A stretch of 43,406 bases of DNA from Saprospiraceae bacterium (GTDB taxonomy: Bacteria; Bacteroidota; Bacteroidia; Chitinophagales; Saprospiraceae): the NCBI GenBank assembly GCA_021604865.1, contig BQJU01000061.1, positions 1 to 43,406 on the forward strand, given 5' to 3'. The notes under the pieces are model-generated. The model made no database searches and was not told the DNA's origin. It was given only the letters and a program-made list of their open reading frames with translations. The translations under genes and the position numbers were made by a program. Of this stretch, positions 1 through 8,284 are shown piece after piece (positions within the stretch are counted from its first letter, which is position 1; each line of letters starts with the position of its first letter).

Positions 1-342
1 CCATTTGATGCGGCTCTTTTGTCACCAGCCGTTGTTGCTCAAATCCTTGCTTAGTAGTGGCCAAGCGCGGTTTTCGCGCCTAGGCTGGTGACAAAATAGC
101 TCGCCTGAAACAGACAACTTATTCTTCGCTGGCCCCTTAGAGACCGGATTTGCTAAAAAATCGACGGGAGCTGATTTCTAAATTATTGCTAAAATGGCGG
201 GAGCTTTCGTTTTAAGCCGTCAAAATGGCAGTTTTTCACCAATGGCATGCCGTTTGAATAGAAGGATTGAGTAATCCGATTTTTAATTTTCGCCACCATT
301 TGCGTCATGCTGGTGAAAATCTTCAAAATAAAACCGCTTAAT
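1..342. other. Upstream region of htpG with inverted and imperfect direct repeats
   Basis: No convincing gene is seen here. A perfect 14-bp inverted repeat (TTTTGTCACCAGCC at 17-30 and its complement at 83-96) encloses 52 bp that contain a smaller GC-rich hairpin (GCGCG at 65-69 with CGCGC at 75-79). Further on, an imperfect direct repeat (TGCTAAAA...CGGGAGCT) occurs at 151-172 and 187-204. The nested hairpin could be the end of a gene left of the window, a small mobile remnant or a structured leader. No clear heat-shock operator (such as CIRCE) for htpG was found. Confidence 0.5.
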
Positions 343-2208
343 ATGAAAAAAGGTAATATCTCCGTACAAACGAAGAATATTTTCCCCATCATTAAAAAGT
401 TCCTGTATTCCGATCACGAAATTTTTCTGCGGGAACTTATTTCCAATGCTGTTGATGCGACCAATAAACTGAAAACGCTGGCTTCAAAAGGCGAATTCAA
501 AGGTGAATTGGGCGACTTAACCATTGAAATCCTGCTGGACAAAGAAAATAAGACCCTGACCATCCGCGATAAGGGCCTCGGGATGACCGAGGAGGAAGTA
601 AAAAAGTACCTCAACCAGGTGGCTTTTTCCAGTGCTCAGGAATTTTTGGACAAATATAAAGACGACGCCAACATCATTGGCCACTTCGGTCTTGGTTTTT
701 ATTCTGCCTTTATGGTAGCCGAAAAGGTGGAAGCGGTGACCCTCTCCTACCAGGAAGGCGCACAGGGCGTAACCTGGACTTGTAAGGGCGATCCTAAATA
801 TACCCTTGAAGACAATGACAAAACTGCCCGTGGAACCGATATGGTACTGCACATCGACGAGGATAGTGCGGAGTTTCTGGAAGAATCACGCATTGAAGAG
901 TTGCTGCTGAAATACTGTAAATTCCTGCCTGTATCCATCAAATTTGGTACGCGGAAAGAAAGTATCACCGAAGGAGAAGGAGAAGATGCGACAACCAAGG
1001 AGATCGAAGTTGACAACATCATCAATAATACCTCTCCAGCCTGGAAAAAACAACCTGCAGACCTGACGGATGAGGATTATAAGGGTTTTTATAATGAACT
1101 GTATCCTTATAGCCAGGCACCGATGTTCTGGATACACCTCAATATAGACTATCCGTTTAACCTGACAGGTGTCCTTTATTTCCCTAAATTGGGCAACACC
1201 TTTGAGGTACAAAAAAATAAAATCCAGCTCTATAGCAATCAGGTATACGTCACCGATGATGTAAAAGAAATCGTACCTGAATTTCTGACCATGCTGCAAG
1301 GAGTCATCGACTCCCCGGATATTCCGCTCAACGTTTCCCGCTCCTACCTGCAGTCTGACCATAACGTAAAAAAAATTACAGGTTACATTACCAAAAAGGT
1401 AGCCGACAAGCTGCATGAGCTCTTCAAAAATGACCGCAAGGCTTTTGAAGAAAAGTGGGATGATTTGGGTGTATTTGTGAAGTACGGCATGATCTCAGAA
1501 GATAAATTCTACGACAAGGGGATGAAGTTTGCCCTACTGAAAAATGTGGATGGTGAATGTTTTACCATCGAAGAATTTAAGGAAAAGGTAAAAGCCACCC
1601 AAACAGATAAGCACGACAAAATTGTGCTGATCTATACCAATAATGCGGTAGAACAGGATAGCCAGATCACGGCAGCCAAGAACCGCGCTTATGAAGTACT
1701 AGTCTTTGACACCATAATTGACAATCACTTCCTGCAACAGTTGGAACACAAACTTGGTGATGTCACCTTTGTCCGGGTAGACTCGGAAACGGTTGACAAC
1801 CTGGTACAGAAGGATGAGAAACAGGAGTCTGTGCTCAGCGAAGACGAAGAAAAAAAGGTGAAAGAAGTATTTGAAGGATTGATAGATGGCCCTAGTGCCA
1901 CTGTAGTCCTGAAACCTATGTCGCCAGATGACCAGCCGGTAATGATCACCAAGCCGGAATTTATGCGCCGCATGAAGGAGATGCAGGCGATGCAAGGCAT
2001 GTCGTTTAATAACTTCCCCGATACATACAACGTAGTAGTGAATGCCAATCACCCACTGATCGCCTCAATACTGGCGAACGAAAGTGATGAGGGCAAACAA
2101 AAGGATATGGCCAGCTACTTATACAACTTGGCGCTGTTGAACCAGAATATGTTGAAAGGTGCCGATTTGACGGCATTTGTGAATAAGAGTTTGGAGTTTC
2201 TGAAGTAA
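343..2208 (+). CDS. htpG: Molecular chaperone HtpG (Hsp90 family)
   Basis: Cytosolic ATP-dependent Hsp90 chaperone that helps client proteins fold under stress. The 621-aa length is usual for bacterial HtpG. The N-terminal GHKL ATPase domain shows the classic motifs: FLRELISNAVDA near the start (catalytic Glu and Mg-binding Asn), DKGLGMT (nucleotide-binding DxGxG) and IGHFGLGFYSAF (lid/glycine-rich box). Middle-domain motifs such as the catalytic-loop type PLNVSRSYLQ follow, then the C-terminal dimerisation domain. The start is placed at 343 (MKKGNISVQ), because the family begins there; an in-frame ATG at 307 would add 12 atypical residues. A strong terminator follows. It appears to be a single-gene transcript. 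Confidence 0.97.
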   Translation: MKKGNISVQTKNIFPIIKKFLYSDHEIFLRELISNAVDATNKLKTLASKGEFKGELGDLTIEILLDKENKTLTIRDKGLGMTEEEVKKYLNQVAFSSAQEFLDKYKDDANIIGHFGLGFYSAFMVAEKVEAVTLSYQEGAQGVTWTCKGDPKYTLEDNDKTARGTDMVLHIDEDSAEFLEESRIEELLLKYCKFLPVSIKFGTRKESITEGEGEDATTKEIEVDNIINNTSPAWKKQPADLTDEDYKGFYNELYPYSQAPMFWIHLNIDYPFNLTGVLYFPKLGNTFEVQKNKIQLYSNQVYVTDDVKEIVPEFLTMLQGVIDSPDIPLNVSRSYLQSDHNVKKITGYITKKVADKLHELFKNDRKAFEEKWDDLGVFVKYGMISEDKFYDKGMKFALLKNVDGECFTIEEFKEKVKATQTDKHDKIVLIYTNNAVEQDSQITAAKNRAYEVLVFDTIIDNHFLQQLEHKLGDVTFVRVDSETVDNLVQKDEKQESVLSEDEEKKVKEVFEGLIDGPSATVVLKPMSPDDQPVMITKPEFMRRMKEMQAMQGMSFNNFPDTYNVVVNANHPLIASILANESDEGKQKDMASYLYNLALLNQNMLKGADLTAFVNKSLEFLK

Positions 2209-2231
2209 GGAACTTTTATGATAATTGATTG

Positions 2232-2268
2232 AAAACGGGCGCTTCGGTTAGGAGTGCCCGTTTTTTTT
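2232..2268 (+). terminator. Rho-independent terminator after htpG
   Basis: A 12-bp stem (AAAACGGGCGCT pairing with AGTGCCCGTTTT, one G-U pair) with a 9-nt loop is followed by a run of eight T. It lies 24 nt after the htpG stop. Confidence 0.85.
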
Positions 2269-2386
2269 GTGTGCAATCATCAAAACCTGGATTGAGTTAA
2301 AAAAAGTCGATGGCTTTTGTTTAAATTGAATAGTGTTGTTTTTAAATACGCGCAAATCAATCATAATTATTCAAAATCCGCTCACT

Positions 2387-2885
2387 ATGAAGATACCTTC
2401 AACTTTAATCACCTTGTTTTGCTTTTCACTTTTTGTTATGGATGAAGCCATCAGCCAGGAATTTGCCCCAATTGGAGCAGTGTGGCATGTAGGCACCTAT
2501 CGGACGACCACAACCTGGGATATCAATTACGACATTATCGAAAGTGTGGGCGACACCATTATAGCAGGCAAAAATTGTAGGATTATTGATATTCCGGCAA
2601 CTTGCAATAATGTACCGTCTCCGCAATACATGTATATGGAAGATGAAAAACTATATTATTTTAGTCCTGTCGAATTCGACAATCCGGAATTTGCTGACGC
2701 TTACATCTTCTTTTACCGAAAGAATCAACTATCAGATTTTTGATGGAAAAGGGGCAATATTTTTGGCGGGAGTCCATTTCACTGGCCAAGCGCCAATATC
2801 CATTGCTGATCTTAAACCCGGAATTTATTTTATCAAGCTTTCTGCTCCGGGTTTTACAGGAGTTAAGCGATTTATTAAAATGTAG
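2387..2885 (+). pseudogene. Decayed T9SS-secreted protein (N-terminus and sorting tail in different frames)
   Basis: An ATG at 2387 opens a signal peptide (MKIPSTLITLFCFSLFV...SQ) followed by about 90 residues of a secreted domain (EFAPIGAVWHVG..., SVGDTIIAGKNCRII), ending at a stop at 2743. In another frame, from about 2722 to 2885, comes the end of a type IX secretion C-terminal sorting domain (NYQIFDGKGA..., ISIADLKPGIYFIKLSA, GVKRFIKM). The usual start of such a tail (PNPxxD-type motif) and the middle of the protein are missing. The simplest reading is an internal deletion that also changed the frame near 2715-2730. Signal peptide and tail once belonged to one cell-surface protein of unknown function. 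Confidence 0.75.
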
Positions 2886-2917
2886 GTGTGTGAATTTTGT
2901 CTAAAAAGTATATTGTC

Positions 2918-3643
2918 ATGAAGTTATATAATGAATTAGCGAATTGGTGGCACCTTCTATCCTCTCCTGCCGAATATGCAGAAGAGGCTGAACTGTATTG
3001 GACCATCATTTCAAAATACAAACAAAACATCAAACAGGCCCTGGAATTGGGAAGTGGTGGTGGGAACAATGCCTTTCATTTAAAGAAAAAATGCCAATTC
3101 ACCCTGACCGATCTTTCCCCAGCCATGCTTAAAATAAGCGAAACATTAAACCCTGAATGTGAACACTTCCCAGGGGACATGAGAACTATCGATTTAAACC
3201 GAACTTTTGATTTGGTATTTATACATGATGCCATTATGTTATTGACTACTGAACAAGAATTGGAGCAGGTTTTTCAGGTCGCTAAAAAGCATTTAAAACC
3301 AGATGGCATTTTGTTTATCACTCCCGATTTTTTCAAAGAGACATTTAAGCCTAGTACCAACCACGGCGGCCATGACGATACATTCCGCAGCATTCGATAC
3401 CTGGAATGGACTTATGATTCCAATCCCGATGATACTATAGTAGAGACGGATTATGCCTATCTAATAAAAGATAGAGATGGGAAAACGACCCATGAATATG
3501 ATCATACTCAAGAAGGCATTTTTTCGAAAAACACCTGGGAAGCATTACTGAGGAAAGTCGGGTTTAAAGTGAATTTTGAATTGATTGAACATTCCGAGCT
3601 TGAAGCGGGTAGTTATTTTGGGATTGTGGGTCGGAGAATGTGA
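2918..3643 (+). CDS. Class I SAM-dependent methyltransferase
   Basis: Predicted cytosolic methyltransferase of 241 aa. Motif I is seen as ALELGSGGGNNAFHL, the glycine-rich loop that binds S-adenosylmethionine. An acidic strand end follows (FTLTDLSPAML), then the DLVFIHDAIMLL post-motif and LKPDGILFIT typical of motif IV-VI in this fold. The region after about residue 150 is rich in polar residues and may form the substrate site (EWTYDSNPDDT, TDYAYLI). The acceptor cannot be told from sequence. The start is set at ATG 2918 (MKLYNELANWWHL) rather than TTG 2897, since family members begin with a Y-(D/N)-x-LA-xWW-type motif. It stands alone between a pseudogene and a repeat. Confidence 0.88.
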   Translation: MKLYNELANWWHLLSSPAEYAEEAELYWTIISKYKQNIKQALELGSGGGNNAFHLKKKCQFTLTDLSPAMLKISETLNPECEHFPGDMRTIDLNRTFDLVFIHDAIMLLTTEQELEQVFQVAKKHLKPDGILFITPDFFKETFKPSTNHGGHDDTFRSIRYLEWTYDSNPDDTIVETDYAYLIKDRDGKTTHEYDHTQEGIFSKNTWEALLRKVGFKVNFELIEHSELEAGSYFGIVGRRM

Positions 3644-3653
3644 GTAAATGATA

Positions 3654-3693
3654 AAAAGCCAGCCTTAGAGCATGTTTGGAGGTCGGCTTTTGT
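3654..3693 (+). terminator. Possible terminator after the methyltransferase gene
   Basis: AAAAGCC at 3656-3662 can pair with GGCTTTT at 3685-3691, continuing inward through an A-C mismatch, a G-U pair and three more pairs. The T tract is short. The right arm overlaps the start of the dispersed repeat at 3664, so it may serve both roles. Confidence 0.4.
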
Positions 3694-3886
3694 AGCGAGA
3701 AGTGTCCATTTTTTGATAAAGTAAGGCTTTTTTTGAAGTTCATACCCTGAGGTACGGACAAGAAAAGTAACAGCCTGTCCCGCCGAAGGGAAACCGCTAG
3801 GTCGGGAAAGCATCATCGAAAAAGGGACCCTTTGCAGCCAAATGGTTGGCCTCCAAACATGGTCTTAGAGCTGTTTGGAGGCCAAC
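3664..3886. repeat. Dispersed repeat element with TTTGGAGG-type inverted ends
   Basis: The left edge (CTTAGAGCATGTTTGGAGGTC at 3664) is matched in inverse orientation by GGCCTCCAAACATGGTCTTAG near 3849-3869. The right edge is itself part of a perfect 15-bp hairpin: 3845-3859 pairs with 3872-3886 (TGTTTGGAGGCCAAC) around a 12-nt loop. The core repeats motifs found elsewhere in the window: TGTTTGGAGGCC recurs at 7368-7379, and the 30-nt stretch 3831-3860 has a close copy at 38688-38717. The minus strand is open over much of the element, but with no recognisable domain. This looks like a non-coding multicopy element or a transposon remnant. Confidence 0.6.
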
Positions 3887-3953
3887 GTTCTAAAAGATGT
3901 AGACTTACGAGTCAAGTTATTTCTTTGAGTTAGTTATAAACAACACGTCAAAA

Positions 3954-4877
3954 ATGAAATATTCCTTTTGCTTATTATTATTAATACCCTATTATTTATC
4001 AGCTCAACCCGATATTGAAGATTATAAAATAAAAATGATTCCGATCCTTACTGAATCACTCGAAAAATCTCCTGAAAATGATAGTTTGACCTGGGAAAGG
4101 ATAAACCTGCTTTTTAATCCCCACTTCACTATTTATACAAGACCAATAGTAAGTGTCAAAGATTATCGGGTATATGAATTTTATCATCCACCGATAGGGG
4201 AGCGTTTAAAAATAGACACGCTTATTGAAATTAATAAACTAATCGATAAAAACGTTGTGGTAAAAGGGTTTGGTTCAATTACGAACGGTAAAGTGCATCC
4301 GGATATAACAAGTGCCAACTTCTTTTACAAACGTGGTCAATATTTTTATTTGAGAAACCAAAAAGAAGAGGCCCTGAAAGATTATTTAACTGCATTAAAT
4401 GCTAATCCGGATCAACACCTAAAAGAAAGAATATGCATTTCTCTTGCTGCATATTATTATAATCTGGAAAAAAGTCCCTCTCAAAAAAAATTATTGAAAG
4501 CTTTAGAATATGTTGATCTGGTTACTCCAATTCAATACGAAACTACTCCCAGAGTAATCGAACAATATGATGGTCGCTACCTAGACATTTTTGAACGTGA
4601 AAAAATCATGCTGTTGGAAGCTACTAATAACGAAACAAGGTTGACCAATTATCTAAAAAGCCTTGCCCTCACGTACATAAGGTATCACCTCGAAGTAATT
4701 AAACGTCCCGACAAAGTAAATAATAATATCAAACAGTATTCGGGCACCATTTTAAGTAATGGATTTGATTATCTTAAAATGTTATATGATTATTACATCA
4801 GAATCGGTAAAGTCGGAAGCCCTGACAATTATATAGAAAACTTATTAAATCAGCTCATCAAAATGGAAACAAAATAG
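3954..4877 (+). CDS. Secreted hypothetical protein with a TPR-like region
   Basis: A 307-aa protein with a clear Sec signal peptide (MKYSFCLLLLIPYYLSAQ). No catalytic motif is recognised. Residues about 120-160 (FFYKRGQYFYLRNQKEEALKDYL followed by ALNANPDQ) fit one tetratricopeptide hairpin, and following helices (LKERICISLAAYYYNLE, KKLLKALEYVDLV) could extend a helical solenoid, suggesting a protein-binding role in the periplasm. The gene is AT-rich compared with the neighbouring htpG. It ends 33 bp from a convergent gene. Function unknown. Confidence 0.75.
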   Translation: MKYSFCLLLLIPYYLSAQPDIEDYKIKMIPILTESLEKSPENDSLTWERINLLFNPHFTIYTRPIVSVKDYRVYEFYHPPIGERLKIDTLIEINKLIDKNVVVKGFGSITNGKVHPDITSANFFYKRGQYFYLRNQKEEALKDYLTALNANPDQHLKERICISLAAYYYNLEKSPSQKKLLKALEYVDLVTPIQYETTPRVIEQYDGRYLDIFEREKIMLLEATNNETRLTNYLKSLALTYIRYHLEVIKRPDKVNNNIKQYSGTILSNGFDYLKMLYDYYIRIGKVGSPDNYIENLLNQLIKMETK

Positions 4878-4910
4878 CACGTGGACACTTATTGATACCT
4901 CGTCCCTAAA

Positions 4911-5597
4911 TCACCCTACCCGATATTTCCGCTTCATATACCCAGTATACAACAATCCCAACAGCGTAGGAGCAATCCAAGGAATCATCATCCATTGAGC
5001 ATGCAACTCCAATACACCGACCATCAGCCGACTGCCGCCGAAGGCGAAAAAAGCAGTATACGCTGCGATGCCTGATATGATCGTACCTTGAATGTGCATT
5101 TTAAGTTTAGTTTCCTTATCCATTGCTTTGGCCTTGGTTCTAAAGATGTCTCTTCCTGCCGGAATAGCCAGCAGTCCGAAAAAGGCCATCATGGTTCCCA
5201 TTCCCAAAAATTGGAACTTTATGGCACCCAACAGGAACATGCCCAGGCCAGAGACAAAAAGTACGGACGAGAATACCCTCCTGATCATAAAATACCGATC
5301 TGTCCATTCTTTATTTTGTTGCAGTATTTCGTAAGCGTACCAAAGTGGATAGGCCGTAATGATAGCGAGATACCCCAAAAACAATGCTGCCATATAGTGT
5401 GCCATGATGATATTGCAAATACTCATTAAAAATGCAGTGATGAGTACGATCCACATAGTGATAAAGTAATATCGGCCAACCTTGCGATGAATTGGACTCC
5501 CCTTCTTAACACCTACAGGAATCCAGAATAATATAAGCCCTAAAATGCCGAAAGGAATGTGAATCCAAAGTAGCAACTTGTGTATTAGCTCAATCAT
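4911..5597 (-). CDS. Multi-pass membrane protein, DUF2306-like
   Basis: Integral membrane protein of about 228 aa with several hydrophobic helices, starting MIELIHKLLLWIHIPFGILGL. It shows the pattern HxPxG near the N-terminus, GSPIHRKVGRYYF after the first helix and an HxQW-type motif near the end (LELHAQWMMIPWIAP). These conserved histidines resemble DUF2306/cytochrome-like four-to-seven-helix proteins, but no biochemical role is assigned. The frame is open up to 5738 with a TTG, but the extra 47 residues look non-native, so ATG 5597 was chosen; an ATG at 5633 is also possible. It lies directly downstream of the LytTR gene and is probably co-transcribed. Confidence 0.72.
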   Translation of the reverse strand: MIELIHKLLLWIHIPFGILGLILFWIPVGVKKGSPIHRKVGRYYFITMWIVLITAFLMSICNIIMAHYMAALFLGYLAIITAYPLWYAYEILQQNKEWTDRYFMIRRVFSSVLFVSGLGMFLLGAIKFQFLGMGTMMAFFGLLAIPAGRDIFRTKAKAMDKETKLKMHIQGTIISGIAAYTAFFAFGGSRLMVGVLELHAQWMMIPWIAPTLLGLLYTGYMKRKYRVG

Positions 5598-5740
5598 GGA
5601 AATACGTTTTTGATGAATTGATGAGCCAAACATATCCCCCTTTTCACATAACAGCAAGGACATTGTGACGACTGGCAACCCAAGGGATAAAATACAAAGC
5701 AGAAGTGATGATTTACAAGGGCTAGGGACGAATGACAAGG

Positions 5741-6577
5741 CTAGTTTTCTCTAAAAACAACTACACAGCTTCGCGAAACGGGGATTATTTTATCACAATC
5801 CGAAAGGGTAAGCAACAATCCTTGGGCATTTCCAGAGGTAGCAATAATGGCTTCCCGATTTACCAAAAAAGATCGATGACACTTAACAATTGAGCTTCCT
5901 TCTACCTCATCCAGAATACTCTTTAAAGTCACTCTTTCGGTTTGTTCTTTTAATTGGCCCTCGGAGTTGACATAGCCTATTTTTACATAGTTCTGCAATG
6001 CTTCCATATATCTGATTTGACTAGCTGGAATATCAAAAACAGATAGGTCATTTAGATTGCTGACGCTAGAAGCGCGTCCTTTCTTTTGATTGATTTCTTC
6101 CGATATAATTTGATACCTATTCTCCTGCCTGATTAACGATATTGCTCCCAGCACAACAACGGGGAAAATTCCTATGGCAAAGGTGCCGTATATCATCTGG
6201 GGTAAAAATTCCCATCGAATGTTTCCAAACAGGCTGCGGGCGAACAAGAAGTTAGCAAGACTGATGCACAGCATTAATCCTAAAACATTCAATATCCATC
6301 TGCCAAAAGTGAAATGTTCCCGCTCTCCTTTTAGGTTAAACAGTCGACTAATAACAAATTCATAAATAATCGAGGCTAAAAATGTCATACTACCAAAACC
6401 CAGACAAATAAGAAACATGCCTGACTCAATAGTGGAAATACCAAAGGGTTGGAAAGTATAAAGGAATAAAATCACAAACACACTAATCATCGTAATGACT
6501 CTAACATAACCTAATGTACTTTCTTCCTCGGGAAAGGGCTTTCTTAGTATATTTACTATTTTATCGAAAAATTCCAT
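5741..6577 (-). CDS. Membrane-anchored LytTR-family transcriptional regulator
   Basis: A 278-aa protein with four predicted transmembrane helices in residues about 25-160 (VITMISVFVILFLYTF, MFLICLGFGSMTFLASIIYEF, WILNVLGLMLCISLANFLF, GTFAIGIFPVVVLGAISLI). A short linker leads to a C-terminal LytTR DNA-binding domain (IRYMEALQNYVKIGY, KCHRSFLVNREAI, IIPVSRS). It lacks a receiver domain, so it is not a classical two-component regulator. The membrane part may sense a signal and control the adjacent downstream membrane gene, a layout common in Bacteroidota. It is divergent from the epimerase-like gene at 6627, with a 49-bp shared upstream region. Confidence 0.9.
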   Translation of the reverse strand: MEFFDKIVNILRKPFPEEESTLGYVRVITMISVFVILFLYTFQPFGISTIESGMFLICLGFGSMTFLASIIYEFVISRLFNLKGEREHFTFGRWILNVLGLMLCISLANFLFARSLFGNIRWEFLPQMIYGTFAIGIFPVVVLGAISLIRQENRYQIISEEINQKKGRASSVSNLNDLSVFDIPASQIRYMEALQNYVKIGYVNSEGQLKEQTERVTLKSILDEVEGSSIVKCHRSFLVNREAIIATSGNAQGLLLTLSDCDKIIPVSRSCVVVFREN

Positions 6578-6626
6578 CTCCTAAAGGTAAAAAATGAAGG
6601 AAACAAATTCAATACAGGAATAAAAT

Positions 6627-7292
6627 ATGAAAGTAATCATAACAGGAGCCACCGGCATGGTAGGAAAAGGTATTCTTTTGGAATGCCTGGATCATAAGGA
6701 TATTACAGAGGTACTATCCATTTCAAGGAGGTCAACAGATATCAAACATGTAAAGCTGAAAGAGTTGATGCATTCGGATTTCTCCGAATTTGCTTCAGTG
6801 GCCGGGCAGTTGAAGGGTTATGATGCCTGCTTTGCTTGTATGGGGGTTAGCTCAGCCGGAATGAATGAGGAGACATATACTAAATTCACCTATCATTTTA
6901 CCCTTTCCCTCGCCCGGGAACTTTATAGGATCAATCCCGAAATGACATTCAATTATGTTTCGGGAAAAGGAACCGACTCCAGTGAAAAAGGGAGCGTTAT
7001 GTGGGCACGGGTAAAAGGAAAAACGGAAAATGATATTTTAAGCCTGGGTTTCAAACAGGCCTATGTATTTCGTCCCGGAGCCATAATTCCGATGCGTGGC
7101 GTAGAGCCCAGTAGTAAAATTTATAGGATTTTGGTCAATAACCTGACCTGGCTGCTCAAACTTTTAAAAAAATTAGCCCCTAACGCCATTGTAGATACCA
7201 CTCAAATTGGGCTGGCTATGATCAATATTAGTCAAAAAGGGTACCACAAAAAAGTAATCAATCCGGTGGATATGCTGGCTCTGGCCAATTGA
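6627..7292 (+). CDS. NAD(P)-binding epimerase/dehydrogenase-like protein (atypical SDR)
   Basis: A 221-aa Rossmann-fold protein. The N-terminus has the GxxGxxG dinucleotide-binding loop (IITGATGMVGKGIL). It then follows the atypical short-chain dehydrogenase pattern: SRR for cofactor phosphate or ribose contact, a CFACMGVSS strand, an FNYVSGKGTDSS segment, and VFRPGAIIPM late in the fold. The YxxxK catalytic pair is not obvious (the expected place reads MWARVKGKTEND), so it may be a cofactor-binding or sensor-type member. It could modify the activity of the divergent LytTR/membrane pair, but that is only suggested by position. Confidence 0.83.
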   Translation: MKVIITGATGMVGKGILLECLDHKDITEVLSISRRSTDIKHVKLKELMHSDFSEFASVAGQLKGYDACFACMGVSSAGMNEETYTKFTYHFTLSLARELYRINPEMTFNYVSGKGTDSSEKGSVMWARVKGKTENDILSLGFKQAYVFRPGAIIPMRGVEPSSKIYRILVNNLTWLLKLLKKLAPNAIVDTTQIGLAMINISQKGYHKKVINPVDMLALAN

Positions 7293-7410
7293 AATCCAGC
7301 AAAAAAACTCCTCGGCTATTGATAAAAATCAAAAGTGTGATCAAAAAAACTTTGGTGGTTAAGTGTTTGTTTGGAGGCCCCTATCTCAATAAACTATTAA
7401 TTAAAGAAAA

Positions 7411-7620
7411 ATGAAGAAGATCATTTTTAACGTCCTGAATCAAAAATTAAAAAACCAGGTAGGCATTTTTGAGGAAATGTTAAGAAATGAAATCAATGAA
7501 AATTTAGAGGAGGTAAAGAACGTTAATACCTATCATAAAACCCTAAATGCAGAATTTTCTAATTTACTTAAACGTGATAATACAATACAAGCCGTGTTTG
7601 GACCTTCAGACAGATTCTAA
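7411..7620 (+). CDS. Small protein of unknown function (69 aa)
   Basis: A short open frame with a good start (ATG after AAAGAAAA, 19 nt before the next gene when read from its stop). The product is highly charged and helical (LKNQVGIFEEMLRNEINENLEEVKN) with no signal peptide. No family is recognised. It probably shares a transcript with the Vat-like and GNAT genes downstream. The TGTTTGGAGGCC repeat lies just upstream at 7368-7379. Confidence 0.55.
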   Translation: MKKIIFNVLNQKLKNQVGIFEEMLRNEINENLEEVKNVNTYHKTLNAEFSNLLKRDNTIQAVFGPSDRF

Positions 7621-7638
7621 CCCTTTAACCACAGTAGC

Positions 7639-8265
7639 ATGACCATTCCTGATAAAAACGCCACCTTCCCCCTACCTCATTATGATAGGCTATGTTTTCT
7701 AAAAAACATCATCCAAAATCCCAACATTATTGTGGGTGATTATACCTATTATGATGACTTTGAAGATGTGCATAACTTTGAAAAAAATGTCAAATACCAC
7801 TTTGATTTTATTGGCGACAAGCTGATCATTGGCAAGTTTTGTATGATTGCTTCGGGAGTAACCTTTATCATGAACGGTGCCAATCACCTGACCGACGCTA
7901 TTTCTACCTACCCTTTCGCCATTTTTGGACACGACTGGGCCAATGCTATGGAAGGCAAGACTTATCCGACCAAAGGCGACACCGTCATCGGCAATGATGT
8001 ATGGATCGGTTATAATGCCACCATTATGGCTGGAATAACGGTCGGCGATGGCGCCATCATCGCCTCCAATTCGACGGTTACCAGGGATGTAGAACCCTAT
8101 GCTGTCGTAGGTGGAAATCCGGCCCGGGAAATTAAGAAGCGCTTTTCAGACGAGCAGATCAAAAAATTGGTGGCCCTCAAATGGTGGGACTGGGACCTGG
8201 AGCGCATTACAAAGAATGTGCAAGCCCTTACGGGGAAGAATATAGCAGATTTAGATATGCCCTAA
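7639..8265 (+). CDS. Vat-family (streptogramin A-type) xenobiotic acetyltransferase
   Basis: A 208-aa left-handed beta-helix acyltransferase that would transfer acetyl from acetyl-CoA to a hydroxyl group. The family-specific segment FIMNGANHLTDAISTYPF contains the catalytic His (about H83), matching the MNGANHxMDGxSTYPF pattern of Vat(D). The hexapeptide repeats (DTVIGNDVWIGYNATIMAGI, VGDGAIIASNSTVT) form the CoA-binding coil, and VVGGNPAREIKKRF is the typical end. Vat enzymes inactivate streptogramin A antibiotics. Chromosomal relatives are widespread and not all confer resistance, so the substrate is uncertain. A GNAT gene follows. Confidence 0.9.
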   Translation: MTIPDKNATFPLPHYDRLCFLKNIIQNPNIIVGDYTYYDDFEDVHNFEKNVKYHFDFIGDKLIIGKFCMIASGVTFIMNGANHLTDAISTYPFAIFGHDWANAMEGKTYPTKGDTVIGNDVWIGYNATIMAGITVGDGAIIASNSTVTRDVEPYAVVGGNPAREIKKRFSDEQIKKLVALKWWDWDLERITKNVQALTGKNIADLDMP

Positions 8266-8284
8266 ATTGGAAGGTAGCAAAGAT

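Noticed and set aside
886-1416. 176-aa minus-strand open frame within htpG
   Set aside because: It is an antisense shadow of a well-conserved gene.
3564-3816. Minus-strand open frames of 65 and 67 aa inside the repeat element
   Set aside because: They lie within the inverted-repeat element, lack a domain and have two competing frames; the element explains the open frames better than a gene.
5598-5738. Longer start for the DUF2306-like membrane protein
   Set aside because: It uses TTG and adds residues that do not resemble the family start.
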